64,000 bases of DNA from Morinoia aosen (GCA_030386875.1 CM059562.1:75512095-75576094); one strand, 5' to 3'; positions 36,095 to 48,469 are shown, counted from the stretch's first letter. Made by a program: numbers and translations. Notes: a model not told the origin generated them from the letters alone.

Positions 36095-36217
36095 CTAAAT
36101 ACAAATCTGCATCAGGATGAAGCATCACCGACGGCTGCAAGTCACGCTTGCTGAGGCTTTTTTTGGAGTCCGCAAACACCGACGGAGCAACAGCTCGAGA
36201 TCCGCAGGACTTGGTCA
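36095..36217 (-). CDS. candidate internal coding exon, product unknown
   Basis: The acceptor CATGATTCAG precedes 36217 and the donor TTTAG|GTAGCG follows 36095 on the minus strand. The 123 bases have one open frame only: two bases, 40 codons, one base. The codons favour G/C endings (CCGTCGGTG, AGCCTCAGC). The peptide begins TKSCGSRAVAPSVFADSKK, then SLSKRDLQPSVMLHPDADLYL. It lies upstream of the three-exon gene but does not join it, because exon 1 has an in-frame stop before its ATG. It probably belongs to another gene whose remaining exons were not identified. No family is recognised. Confidence 0.35.
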
Positions 36218-36822
36218 CTGAATCATGCTGATACCGGAAAAATTTTTATGTTTCTGTTATTCATGGCCTCGTTTAAAGTTATTCTTCCTCATTTATATGT
36301 TTGCTGCGAAGTTTTTTGCACGCTTATGAAATGTTTTCCAGTAAAAGATCAACAGAATGGTACAATTTTTCAACCCTGATGAAGCTTAGACAAATGACTG
36401 GAAATGAATATTTTACAACACATGAGCACATGTTGTCATCTCGGCGCATTTGGGGGTAAACAATAGGAAAATTAGGCTCATGTTACATTCATGTGTGTGT
36501 GTAAATTCTATTTGATAGACAGAAATATACAATGGTCAATGTGATGAAAAAAGAGCACAAACTAAAATATCATTAGTGTGTATGCACCAAATCATTGGTT
36601 TCATTACTATCATATCTTTTGAAATTTATTCTAATTTTAGAATAATAAACTACTGGCAATATATTTTTTGGCAAAAACCAAGTCAATGTAGATAGAAAAT
36701 AATATGTTAAAAAAATGCACCGCGAGCAATACTTTATATAATGACGGCACGAAACCAATGCTTTGTTTCACGTTCACTAAACGTGATTGGATTCTATGGA
36801 AATTTACACCACTTACGGCGCT
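36218..36822. other. AT-rich non-coding stretch
   Basis: Nothing recognised between the candidate exon and the MITE that starts at 36823. Confidence 0.4.
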
Positions 36823-37008
36823 AAGCGGCCCATTGGCTGATCAATTTAATTGTCAATATAATTGACTCAATATGTTAATTAATTTTTTTTGCCCACTAAG
36901 TCAATTTATTGACGGTCGTCAATCAAGCGTACAGACGATCAATTAAATTGTCAATATTCATTATTGTCAATTATGTTGACAATAAAATTGATCGTCTATT
37001 GGCCGCTT
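36823..37008. mobile_element. 186-bp palindromic MITE at the outer end of palindrome A
   Basis: The ends AAGCGGCCCATTGGCTGATC and GATCGTCTATTGGCCGCTT are imperfect inverted repeats. Similarity continues for about 45 bases (ATCAATT..ATTGTCAA.ATAATTGAC). Its midpoint is near 36916. The left arm of palindrome A starts at 36920, so only the right half of this element is repeated (inverted) at 40846-40934. Non-autonomous; no coding capacity. Confidence 0.7.
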
Positions 37009-38466
37009 TAATTCCTCATATTTTGTGGCGAGGAGGTTCCTGCATGTTTGGAATCAATAGTGACATTCCAGGGGCTTTGGATAATCAAATCAAAATAAAA
37101 ATTCAATACGACCATTATTGCCCACATTACTTGGTAAAATTGTAGCCCACAAACACGGTGAAAACACAGCTGTTGTTTTCAAGAGGAAATGATAAACTTC
37201 AAATTAGAAAGTAGCTCATGACGATGTATGTGTCCCACAACTTGGGGGATCGCGCTTTCTCTTCTTTTTCAAGCATAGCCACTGGCGGTCCCATCTCCGT
37301 CTGTTGTTGGAAGAGATATAAATCATCCTTTGTATTTGTGAATCAACTCTCGGGCCTGACCTTACGACTGTGTCACATTAAATACTGAAAGCTCGTGAGG
37401 CTGTCAGCGTGAGTCCACAGCGATGACGAAAATAGTGATTCAGACCGTATTCGTCCATCATGCATCTTGAGACGCTTTTGAACTCGAATTAAACTCGTGA
37501 GTCAGCAATGTTTTGTAGCGCTAAAAAATCAAATCTCTCCAGCTATTGAGATGCAAATTTCTCGTTTGAGTTATCATTTGATAAAAAGGCTCTGTCGTCC
37601 ATTTATATTCTTGCTTGAGGATGGTGAGAGCAAGCTTTTAGGACCATATTTTCCCTTCCAGAAATATTTGCCTGTGTTTCACCGTCGCGCCAGCGTATTG
37701 TGTTGACCAGTCGGAGGTTTTTATTATTTTGAATGAGTGCAAATTTTAAATTGTTCTCCTAGTCGAACGGCTTCTCTTCAATATTTCAAATCCCGTTTTT
37801 GATTTCTTTTCTTTTAGCTTTCAGTGACTTCGAAATTATGTTCTTCTTCTACTATCTAGAAACGCTTTCTTTGGAGTTCTTTTTTCAACAGCTTAGTTTT
37901 TCACAAATGTATCGTTTACTGATGTAATTGTACTTTACTGCAGAGTTTCTTATTTTTATGAACTTAATGCACTCATATTCCAACTTTTACTTCAAATCGT
38001 AACCGTATTTTTTAGAGCTTATTTCGATCGTATCAATAACTAACTCTACAACTACGTTAAATTTTACTTACAATAAATTTTAATGTTTCATACCACGGTG
38101 GTGATCATTTAGACATTCGAATAAAAAAAAATAAAATAAAATAAAAAATACCAAATTAAAATCTCTTACTTTCCCGCGTAAGGCTGCAGTTTTCCCACGC
38201 TGGAAGTGTCGAATTGTTTAATTTTTGTTCAACAAAGTAACCAAAAAGTTTTGCTAATACCCACACAAATCACTAATAATTTAAACCTGCAAACGAACTA
38301 TGGCTTGACAATTAAATTTCCTCTGGTCCCCACGTTGTTTGAATTCTTGCCATCATTCTCTTTCTTTTTCGATAGCATGTTCTTCACAACTATGTTCTGT
38401 CCTCTAAAACTCAACTAGCTTCAGATGAGTTTTCCAGGACTATGCTGTTACCTTAGCGAGAAACTT
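36920..38466 (+). repeat. palindrome A, left arm
   Basis: Reverse complement of 39385-40934. Mirror coordinates sum to 77854 in the outer part and 77851 in the inner part, so one net 3-bp length change separates them. Scattered substitutions are visible (for example around 37735-37795), a few per cent overall by eye. The short open frames here recur in the other arm and are not genes. Confidence 0.95.
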
Positions 38467-39093
38467 TTCATATATCATACTATATTGAAAAAAACGCTCT
38501 CGAGGCCATGGCAGCAGGGCATAGATAATAGCCTTTTCCTTGAATAATGGTCAGAATTCAAAGACGCATTTAAGGAATTTTCATTATTTTCTTTACCTTA
38601 TTACGGTAATTTTTATATTTCATCTGCATTTTTATGAATTATAGTTTTTTGTGTTCTAAGGTTCTCGATACATGGGCTCCAAATATTCGAGCTTTGACCT
38701 CTCAAATTCGTAGTGCTACCTCATAGTGCACTAGTACCCCCTAGAAAATTTTACACTCATAGAAAGTATTTTGTGGGTAACTATTGAGTTTTTGACATAG
38801 TCGAATCATTCATATCGTGTTGTCACCATTATATTACATTTTTAATACAATTTATGCAATCAATTCTACTCTTTTTAGTAGCTTGTAATAATTTTGGTCA
38901 ATGTGAAGTTTAATGCAATCACGGAAAATAATAATGCCGATCCCAGGAATCACTAAAGGAACACATTTCAGAACGTTTTACATGAATGATATTCTGCTCG
39001 CTGATGCGTTATTTTCGAATAATTGAACTTTGAAGTTGGCCTTGGCGCCAAAGGAAGCGAGCGCGTGAAACGGAATTTAATTAATAACGGAAG
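38467..39093 (+). repeat. segment present only in the left half of palindrome A
   Basis: About 627 bp lie between the outer arm and the central fold-back on the left; the right side has only 13 bp here (39372-39384). Part of it (38893-39093) belongs to a dispersed repeat whose other copy is at 46065-46335. It was inserted on the left or lost on the right after the duplication. Confidence 0.8.
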
Positions 39094-39371
39094 CTATTAC
39101 AATCGTAAAGAGGTTGGGTCGTGAGGGGGAGGCACAGTTCTTCTAGTGAAAATTATAAATAAAGCTTCTAACCCACCCATTAGGGTGACGACCGCAATCT
39201 TGTTGACATCGGGTCCAAGATGGCGGCGCCCATGGTGGTCACCATGTTAGACCCGATGTAAACAAGATTGCGGTCGTCACCCTAATGGGTGGATTAGAAG
39301 CTTTATTGATAATTTTCACTAGAAGAACTGTGCCTCCCCCTCACGACCCAACCTCTTTACGTTTGTAATAG
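39094..39371. repeat. central fold-back of palindrome A
   Basis: 39094-39215 is the near-perfect reverse complement of 39250-39371 (mirror sum 78465) around a 34-bp loop. The loop holds CATGGTGGTCACCATG, itself a small hairpin, and AAGATGGCGGC. The arms carry GTGAGGGGGAGGCACAG, shared with the repeat at 46075. Confidence 0.95.
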
Positions 39372-39384
39372 GGGGTTTCTCGCT

Positions 39385-40934
39385 AAGTTTCTCGCTAAGG
39401 TAACAGCATAGTCCTGGAAAACTCATCTGAAGCTAGTTGAGTTTTAGAGGACAGAACATAGTTGTGAAGAACATGCTATCGAAAAAGAAAGAGAATGATG
39501 GCAAAAATTCAAACAACGTGGGGACCAGAGGAAATTTAATTGTCAAGCCATAGTTCGTTTGCAGGTTTAAATTATTAGTGATTCGTGTGGGTATTAGCAA
39601 AACTTTTTGGTTACTTTGTTGAACAAAAATTAAACAATTCGACACTTCCAGCGTGGGAAAACTGCAGCCTTACGCGGGAAAGTAAGAGATTTTAATTTGA
39701 TATTTTTTATTTTATTTTATTTTTTTATTCGAATGTCTAAATGATCACCACCGTGGTATGAAACATTAAAATTTATTGCAAGTAAAATTTAACGTAGTTG
39801 TACAGTTAGTTATTGATACGATCGAAATAAGCTCTAAAAAATACGGTTACGATTTGAAGTAAAAGTTGGAATATGAGATGAGTGCATTAAGTTCATAAAA
39901 ATAAGAAACTCTGCAGTAAAGTACAATTACATCAGTAAACGATACATTTGTGAAAAAACTAAGCTGTTGAAAAAAGAACTCCAAAGAAAGCGTTTCTAGA
40001 TAGTAGAAGAAGAACATAATTTCGAAGTCACTGAAAGCTAAAAGGAAAGAAATCAAAAACAAGATTGGAAATATTGAAGAGAAGCCGTTCGACTAGGAGA
40101 ACAATTTAAAATTCGACTCTTTCAAAATGATAAAAACCTCCGACTGGTCAACACAGTACGCTGGCGCGACGGTGAAACACAGGCAAATATTTCTGGAAGG
40201 GAAAATACGGTCCTAAAAGCTTGCTCTCACCATCCTCAAGCAAGAATATAAATGGACGACAGAGCCTTTTTATCAAATGATAACTCAAACGAGAAATTTG
40301 CATCTCAATAGCTGGAGAGATTTGATTTTTTAGCGCTACAAAACATTGCTGACTCACGAGTTTAATTCGAGTTCAAAAGCGTCTCAAGATGCATGATGGA
40401 CGAATACGGTCTGAATCACTATTTTCGTCATCGCTGTGGACTCACGCTGACAGCCTCACGAGCTTTCAGTATTTAATGTGACACAGTCGTAAGGTCAGGC
40501 CCGAGAGTTGATTCACAAATACAAAGGATGATTTATATCTCTTCCAACAACAGACGGAGATGGGACCGCCAGTGGCTATGCTTGAAAAAGAAGAGAAAGC
40601 GCGATCCCCCAAGTTGTGGGACACATACATCGTCATGAGCTACTTTCTAATTTGAAGTTTATCATTTCCTCTTGAAAACAACAGCTGTGTTTTCACCGTG
40701 TTTGTGGGCTACAATTTTACCAAGTAATGTGGGCAATAATGGTCGTATTGAATTTTTATTTTGATTTGATTATCCAAAGCCCCTGGAATGTCACTATTGA
40801 TTCCAAACATGCAGGAACCTCCTCGCCACAAAATATGAGGAATTAAAGCGGCCAATAGACGATCAATTTTATTGTCAACATAATTGACAATAATGAATAT
40901 TGACAATTTAATTGATCGTCTGTACGCTTGATTG
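39385..40934 (-). repeat. palindrome A, right arm
   Basis: Inverted copy of 36920-38466. It ends at 40934 with the half-MITE and is followed at the very next base by the left arm of inverted repeat B. Confidence 0.95.
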
Positions 40935-43900
40935 TGAAAAAATGTTATCCTTGGTTGACTTTAAGCTGACTCACCGAATAAAAAGCCAAAAAACTTTTTC
41001 AGGCTAGGTGAGGAAGTTTCTATGGATTTTCACTTGGATTTTTGTGTAAATAATTCAAAACGAACAAAAATTTTCATGTTTCAAAGACGCTGACATTGAG
41101 GAAACATAGTTTCAAGCTAATGAACGCAGGCTAGTGTAACGGAACAGGCATCAATGCCCTAGATTATTTATTTCTTGTATTATGTGTTACTGCAAGAGAG
41201 CTCAATTTTTTTAATAATTCTAATCTACTTTTCTCCGGAATCCGCCATCCTCGTCTACGCAAGACAACTGAAACTCTTCTTTTTGAAAATAATTCTAATG
41301 TACTTCTCGCAGCGTTCCGTGTTTTTGTCTACGCGAGGTCAATGCCAGGGCGCATCACTTCACCACTGCATAACGAAGAGCAGATATCTAGGTTCCAAAT
41401 AGCAGGTTCACATTTAAACTCTACAAGACACTGAGTTTTGGTACGTCAAACTTTCACTTTTTTTACTGGTCATTGTCAGGTCGAATGTTACAAAACTTCT
41501 TCATATGAAGCGATGTTATTAATCATCTAAAGCTAGGACAAATAAAGCTTTAAAGTTTTGAATGAAGAGGTTTGAAATGGTTTACATGGATGACCTAGGT
41601 TGTATTTTATGCCGTGTGATTTGGCAGCATTGCTTTTTACTGCACATCAAAACTTCCTGTTGGCAATGGTATGAGTAGAACTTTAATATTTCAGCCGCAA
41701 AATGGAACACACAAATACCCCAAAGACAACTATGACGTCGAATCAATGAGTGGATGTTCTTTTTTGAGGTACTGGATGAAGAATGGGCCCCAAAAAATTA
41801 CCATAGTCTGGTATAGACGAATCTAACTAATCTAAATCAATTGCATCGACTATTCTATGCTCCAGAAAGGCTCAAAATTAGCATCGATTTTCTTCCATCG
41901 TGCTATCTAGGTATCTATTAGTTTAATGCATGCCTATATATACCTGTCTATACATCCTGTCACCCATCCTTTCATCAAATCAAACATAAATCCATCTAAC
42001 AGCGGAACGTTTTATCTTAAAGATGCGTTTGATGAATTTCATTTCAATGATGCACTTTCATTTCAAAATGACGCTGTTCCAAATTACAGTTTGCTCTGCT
42101 CTAATCCCTTACACTTCTTGGCTCTCCACAATCCTCGAAAACTTTTGAATAACGCGCCACTCATATTATCTTCATAGCAACTATGCGTAAGACACGTGGC
42201 CGCATTAATTTAGAGCTGCCTGGGGCGCGATGACCCTTGTTCCCAAGTGCAAGGTTCTGAAGTGAGCACGAGTTGATGAGGCTGTGAACGGCCGAAGCTT
42301 GAGCCTTTCTCTGAACTTTCTTAGCATTGACCTGCTTTCAGTTGACGAGGCTTTCATAGTGAGCTGCAGCCATGGACTTTCCAACGAGGCGGCTTTCACC
42401 GCCTCTCGTTGATCGCGCTTGATATTCTCAGCTCGGAACAACTTTACGCACAAGTTGGCGCTGCTGAATGTTGCAGAACAAGGCGAAACGGATCGCTGGC
42501 TTTCATCTGCGGTGGCTGAGAATCTAGAAAAATTCAAATTGAGTAGAATTGCGGTCTTCAGGAAATTTTCTGATTTAACTGCTCATGAATCTCGCAATCA
42601 AGGCCGCTAGTATTGGGCTCTGAGAATGAATGAAGATACACTTTTATTTCTTTGGCAACAAATTTGTATTTTTTGCCAAGTATAGAAAATCAGGTATTTT
42701 TCGAGTCCTTTAATGAATTTTTGGGAGTTTTCAAGCATTGCGGAATAATTTAATGAGTTATTAACTTAGATTACACTATGACTTAACCACAGGGGGGCTT
42801 ACCCACCGACGCAAATACCTGAACCGAATGGGACCATTCTTATTTCAAACTCGCAGAGCAACAAATAAAACGATTTATTAAAGCGCTCGGAAAAATTTTA
42901 CCTCTTGAAAAAATTGTAAAGCATACTTTTCCTCTGTACACCCACAAACTTCACCCCGTGAGATGGGCATAATACGTGTAAATTTTAAGCATTTTGCAAT
43001 AAGCAGCGCTAAACGTACATGCCATTTTATGAGTCTCAAAACTTGATGCAGTGATCAAAACATTATTACATTCTGCGTGGTTTTATAAACCTAACTAAGG
43101 GAAGAAACGGAATAAAAACCCGCAGAGGAGCAGCTTTGTAGGCTCTGTGGTCACGCCCTTAACACTCCTGCAGATTTGTTCAATCAACATTACAAGAGCG
43201 GAGCCTCTCCCCATCAGCCCAAATGGCTGACAGCGGGAGGGTCATTGTACATCCCTGTCAAAGCTGTGTCCGAGATATTGGAGGTCTTTTGCATTCACTT
43301 ATTTCGGTATGGGGCTCATAGTTTTACAATCGCTTCAACAGGGTCTTATTGTTAATGGCCCCTTGCATTTACTTATTTTGGCTTAAGACGCACAGTTTTA
43401 CGATCTCTTCAACAGGGTCCTATTGTAAATGGCCCCTTGCATATACTTATTTTGGGTAGGACGATCTTTTGGGTAGGTTCTAAAATTCACGAAGAAAATC
43501 GGGTAAATTTTCCGTGAGATGCGCGTTTAGGAATGAATGATTGGAAGTAGAGGCAAGACTTCCATTTATGGACTTGAATTACCTCATAAAGCTTTTGTGT
43601 ATTTTTCATCGTTAAAAAATGGTGAAAAGCCGGTTTTAAGGGGGGAGCGATTTGAGAGCGAGGCGGGGGAAGCGCCACGCTGGCGCGTAAAGGGGGCAAG
43701 GAGAAGAAGGAAAGAAAGAAAGAAAATCCGTTTATTTCCAATATAGATGGTACAGGGGAGCAACTCAAGGTAGTCTAGAAGCTTGAGGAATGACCTACTC
43801 GTGTTTCCTCTTAAAGATTATTATTATGATAAAGTACGTTTGACCACCGAAGACGTTACAGAGGCGTTTCATTGGTGAGCTCTGGTTTGTTATAAATCAG

Positions 43901-45784
43901 CTTTAATTTGTGACAAATTAAGCTGATGAATCGACTTGTGAAATGTTAACTTAGAATCTGGTCGCATTAGCCAAGTTGTCAAAACAAACGCCTCCGAGCT
44001 GATGAACGAAGGCAGAGTTTGTGTGTCAAGAACAGCGGCGGTTCCCGCTGTATAGCGTGCGTGAGAACCAGCAAAAGCCTCTTCTGTGTCATCACGTTAA
44101 TCGTTACTGGCGTAATTTCCGCTGCTTGCAATTAACACACAAACGAAAGCTCGCCGCACAAAACCTGACTTCGATAGAAAATATTTCCTCCCCGTTAGAT
44201 AAACACAGATTCGCTCGTACATGCTAATTTTAATCGCATATGTGCATCACCAAAGACAGAAAGTCAGCGACGGAGTAATAATTTTTCGACGTATCACGCT
44301 CAATCCTTCCTTGGATTCCACCTACCGTGAATATCCAAGATTTTCTGCCCAATTTAGCGGCAATAAATCTCCGTAAAGTATTCAGCTTAGTGCTCATTAA
44401 CGGATTATTCTCACCAACGAGGTCGGGCGGCACAAGTGTTAACTGCTTTCGTTTAAGAACTAAACTGGCTGCATTTATTCTTAGCTATTCTGGTTGAAAC
44501 AGAGCGTGCATTAAATTTTTCATTAACTGTGAACTTGTTTGGTGAGCAAACAGACTCGAACTCGTAAAGCGGCTCTTGTGCTGGTTTCTGTTTAGTTTCT
44601 CATTTCAGAAAACTTGGAAGAGTTTTACAACTTGTTTAATTGTATCGCAAAATCCAAGTTTTTCGCTCCTCTGAAACACAAAACATCTAAGAATATACAT
44701 TTACCTACAAATAGAATACAACTTTTAAAATAATCATTGAAGTATTTTCCAACTAAATAGTCCAATGTAAAAAGGATGTTTTGATCATGGTGAACTGTTT
44801 GAAAAATGTTTTTGTTTACTATATAATATAAGTTGTTTATATTCTTCCTTGGAGTAGCAGCAAGATCCAATTCTAAGAAATTTATCAAAAACCATTATTT
44901 ATACTTCCTCGGTATAGAGAGCTATAGTTAACGCAAAGTTTTGAAAACCAAACATGACAACTGTATCATCTGAATAATGTCTGCAAATTTTTTTCGCACA
45001 GCCAAAGGACACTGTATAAATGTAGCAAAATCGTTCAAATTACGGAACGCTTGTTTCTAGGATCACTGAGAGGTAAGCAAGACGCAAAAGAGAAGTGGAT
45101 GAAGTCAAATCCGTACTAGAAATGTCAAACCCTCTTCTTCAATATCTTCTGGAGGAAACTGCCAGGAAATCCTAAAATCCCACTCGCAAAGTGAGCGTAA
45201 TTAAAAGATAAAGAAGAGTTGGAGTGGATGAGAAGGATACACAACTTTTCTGGTGAGTCGAAGCGCCTTCTCACAAAATCAAAACAGAGCAGCAATTTCT
45301 AGTAGCCTTATAATGAAGCAAGATCCTGACATGATACTTTTCAATCGTCGTCTGTCAGACAGAATAACAGACAAAGTAATTCAGAATACTTTACTACTAC
45401 AAAACGGCCATGTTTGATCGAGAAGTTGCAATGATGCAAACCTGAAAGTGACCTTAGCTTATGAAGCTGCCTGAGTGGTGGTGCAGACTTGTGTGGTAAA
45501 GCTTGAAAGAATTTATAATCCTTTTTCTAATCGGTCGTGAATCTAAATCGTGGAACTTAAGCTAAAAATTTCAAACTCGTCATATAGTTGAGTGCAATGG
45601 TCATTTAGTATACAATGCTGGCTGACAACGCTGAGAATAAAATCCTACAGTGCTAAGAATCGGCCACGATTCCCAGACAGTAATTCTTCTACAGAGTTTT
45701 TCTCATCACATCATCGTTATATTGTTGATTGTCCGCTAGTCACTGCTGTCGTACTGAGCGATCATATCAAGTCAAGATGTGAAC
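40935..45784 (+). repeat. inverted repeat B, left arm (4,850 bp)
   Basis: Position 40935+x matches 55307-x on the other strand across the entire arm with no net insertion or deletion. All short open frames occur identically in both arms apart from a few substitutions (one near 41145, two near 43727-43737). It contains a 74-bp tandem repeat (about 43285-43455), a diverged duplication at 41205-41345 and a copy of the repeat at 7257. No transposase, integrase, polymerase or other recognisable gene is present. Confidence 0.97.
43285..43455 (+). repeat. 74-bp tandem repeat inside arm B
   Basis: TTGCAT.(T/C)ACTTATTT and CTTCAACAGGGTC.TATTGT recur at 43289, 43363 and 43437; mirrored at about 52787-52957 in the right arm. 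Confidence 0.85.
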
Positions 45785-46064
45785 GGGTCCCGGGTTCGCC
45801 GTGCGGCCGGGACCCGGGTTCGAAACTCGGCGCTGGCAGTGGCGATTTTCTCTGTTGGGTATAGGAGAAAAATTCCAAGCACAATACCCCACTCTACCCA
45901 GGTGTCTGAAATGGGTACCGGTCTTGACCGGGGGAAAGCGTCATGGCGTCCTGGCGTTAGTTCTAAGGCATTTGAAAATCCAATGTACAAGGTGATATGT
46001 ATCAGGCTTGATTGGAAATAAAGCATCCGTAGATGCCTTCATTATTATTTATTTATTTATTTAT
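45785..46064 (+). mobile_element. SINE-like element at the inner edge of arm B
   Basis: It begins directly at the end of arm B with GGGTCCCGGGTTCGCC. CCGGGTTCGAAACTC follows, a good pol III B box, then a body of about 200 bp, and it ends in an ATTT-repeat tail (46042-46064). An A box is not clear, so the head may be truncated at the arm boundary. The 80-90-codon frames inside are not taken as genes. Confidence 0.6.
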
Positions 46065-46335
46065 ACTTTTTACTAAAAGAACTGTGGCTACCCCTCACGA
46101 CCCAACCTCTTTACGTTTGTAATAGGGGGTTAGCTTCCGTTTTTAATTAAATTACGCTCGCTTCCTTGGGCGCGCGACGGCCAACTTCAAAGTTCAATAA
46201 TTCGAAAATAACGCATCAGCGAGCAGAATGTCGTTCTTGAAAAACGTTCTTAAATGGGTTCCTTTAGTGATTGTTTGGAATATAATTATCAATTTCCGTG
46301 ATTGCATTAAACTTCACATTGACCATAATTTTTAA
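46065..46335 (-). repeat. dispersed repeat, second copy of 38893-39160
   Basis: Reverse complement of part of palindrome A: GAACTGTG..TACCCCTCACGA, then CCAACCTCTTTACG, AACTTCAAAGTTCAAT and GATTGCATTAAACTTCAC in the same order. It is diverged by roughly a tenth and cut by the SINE tail on its left. Confidence 0.8.
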
Positions 46336-48361
46336 TAATAAAGGTGTTTTCAACACCAAATTAAATGTAGAAAATTTACGTGAAAGTCTATTAATTGCCC
46401 GCGTGATAATTTTAAATCTCTTAGATTTGATCATAATATTTATGATAGCAAAGATATAATATTCTAGGTTTATAAATGTATATTGAATTTACCCTTAGCA
46501 AATCCTTACAGAAATATGTCACAGAACTGAAAAATCTCCCTTGATTTATTATTTTAAATGTGCTTGGGAGGTATTTTCCGCATATATTCAAGGCTTGTTC
46601 AACTTCGGTTCACAATGCGATGGTTCAATTCCATCAACTTGAGCAAGAGCGAGGAATTAAATGAAAGTGGTGCACTAGGAAACGTTTGTTGTTAATAGCT
46701 AGCCTCAAAATTATGCTAATAAAAGGGCCGAAAATAAAAAATGTAAATAAATGGAATCTCTAGGTGAAAACAAAAAATATATGTATATCGAAGGCAAAGC
46801 TTCACAAAAAGTGAGCTCGGTGTTATTTACGTGCGTTACGAAATAAATGAGCTTTAGAGTTGAAGCTCTTCAATCTCGGTTAATTTTATGAGCTCACATT
46901 GTATAATGAGAGGTGTAAAACTTCTTCCCCGCTGATAGGTCTGAAGAAACCTGCTAAAAAATTACATACTCAAGTTGCAATAATATCTGGTAAAAACTGG
47001 TACGTCAGCGGAGCTGAAATTGTACGCTGCCAAGTTTCACTTCATCCAAACAAAAAACACCCCAAAAAACGAATGGAAACTACATACTCTTTCACGTCGT
47101 CTTCTGAAGCACTTTCCAGAGGTTTTATGAGCGTCAAATTTCAATTCTTATAAGAACACGAATAGGCGTTGATACGTCATTATCCATCTGGGACAGACGT
47201 TTTTCCGCATAATGTTGCAAACAGCGTTTGCAGCTATGAAGAAAGCTTTTTTTGTAGCCCTTTAACACCATTTTCAGAACCCAAACGTCATCTCATTCTC
47301 TCTACTTCTATGCAAGAAGTAATATCTCATACTTTCTACTCGTATTTTTCATGGATAAGCCATCGCTTGAAGAAATCGAGTTAGAGAAGTCGGATTTTCA
47401 GGACTGCAGCTCGTTAGAAATATCTCAAAAAAAGTCCTCTCTTAGTATCCGTGATCCGATAAAGTGGATCAAAAAATATGTTCAATTGTAAAATCACCGG
47501 AAACATGAAATTTGAATCGCTTGAACAATTTTCACAATATTACTACAAGTGCCTCTCACAGCTCTTGGTGTCTGCCACCGCTCCTTGGGCCTGCCATCGC
47601 TCCTTGTGCCTTGTCCTGCCACGGCACCTGGTGCTTGCCATCGCTCTCTATGTCTGCCACTGTCCCTTGTGCCTGTCACCGGTCCACACCAACTTCACTT
47701 CACACAACCTGATTCCCACAACTTCGGCCACTCCCCTCACACACGCTGAGTGCCTCGTAAGAGTTACGTCTCTCTGGGCCATGACGCTCCTCAGGAATTT
47801 GGTTGTCATAACGCTACTGAATTATTTGTTTAAGCACCTCATTTGCGCGCACCCATAATTCCCCCATGACTTGATGCGTGCCGCCGCACGAGCGTTCATA
47901 TATAGCTTCGCAAAAGAGTTTGCTCCCGTACAGCAGAGAACAGTTTAATGTCATGCGCGCTCCAACGGTGCTGTAAACGGTTTCGGTTATCTTGTGTAGC
48001 TCGAACGTTGTACAACTAGAGAACAAGTAATGTACTAAGATTAATTAATGTCTTGTAGCGTTTTATGACAACTGAAATGCACAACTTTGTACCTGTGTCA
48101 AGTGTAAAAAGTTGATATATTAAGATTAATATCTACTAGCGTTTTATAATTTATCGAAATGCACACTTTTGTATCAGTGTCAAGTGAAAAAAAAATATAC
48201 TAAGATAAATGCCTAGTAGCGCTTGAAAACCAATTGAAATACATAATTTTGTATCTGTGTCAAATGCAATTGAACTTATACCGGCCCACAAAATATACTT
48301 GTATTTAACCCCGACACATAATAATTCGCAGTTCGTTGCTTGTTCGGTTTGCCCATCCCTA
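46336..48361. other. spacer of inverted repeat B, first part
   Basis: AT-rich and non-coding. At 47573-47685 there is a degenerate TGCCATCGCTCCTTGTGCC repeat that opens frames on both strands. Confidence 0.45.
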
Positions 48362-48469
48362 CCCAGTCTAACTTTTTCACCGGAGCATGCATGTTTTTCG
48401 CCGCGCAAGTAATTTAATTACTTAGGCGGCGAAAAAGATGCATACAGGCGGCGAAATCGTTAGACTGGG
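48362..48469. mobile_element. 108-bp MITE-like fold-back element, copy 2
   Basis: Same length and architecture as 3481-3588, with ends CCCAGTCTAACTTTTTC.CC and GGCGAAATCGTTAGACTGGG. It is flanked by TA on both sides, consistent with a TA target-site duplication as in Tc1/mariner-type elements. Confidence 0.85.

Noticed and set aside
42205..42537. 110-codon frame in arm B (and its mirror 53705-54037)
   Set aside because: Identity between the arms reflects recent duplication, not selection; no start context, splice signal or recognised domain supports it.
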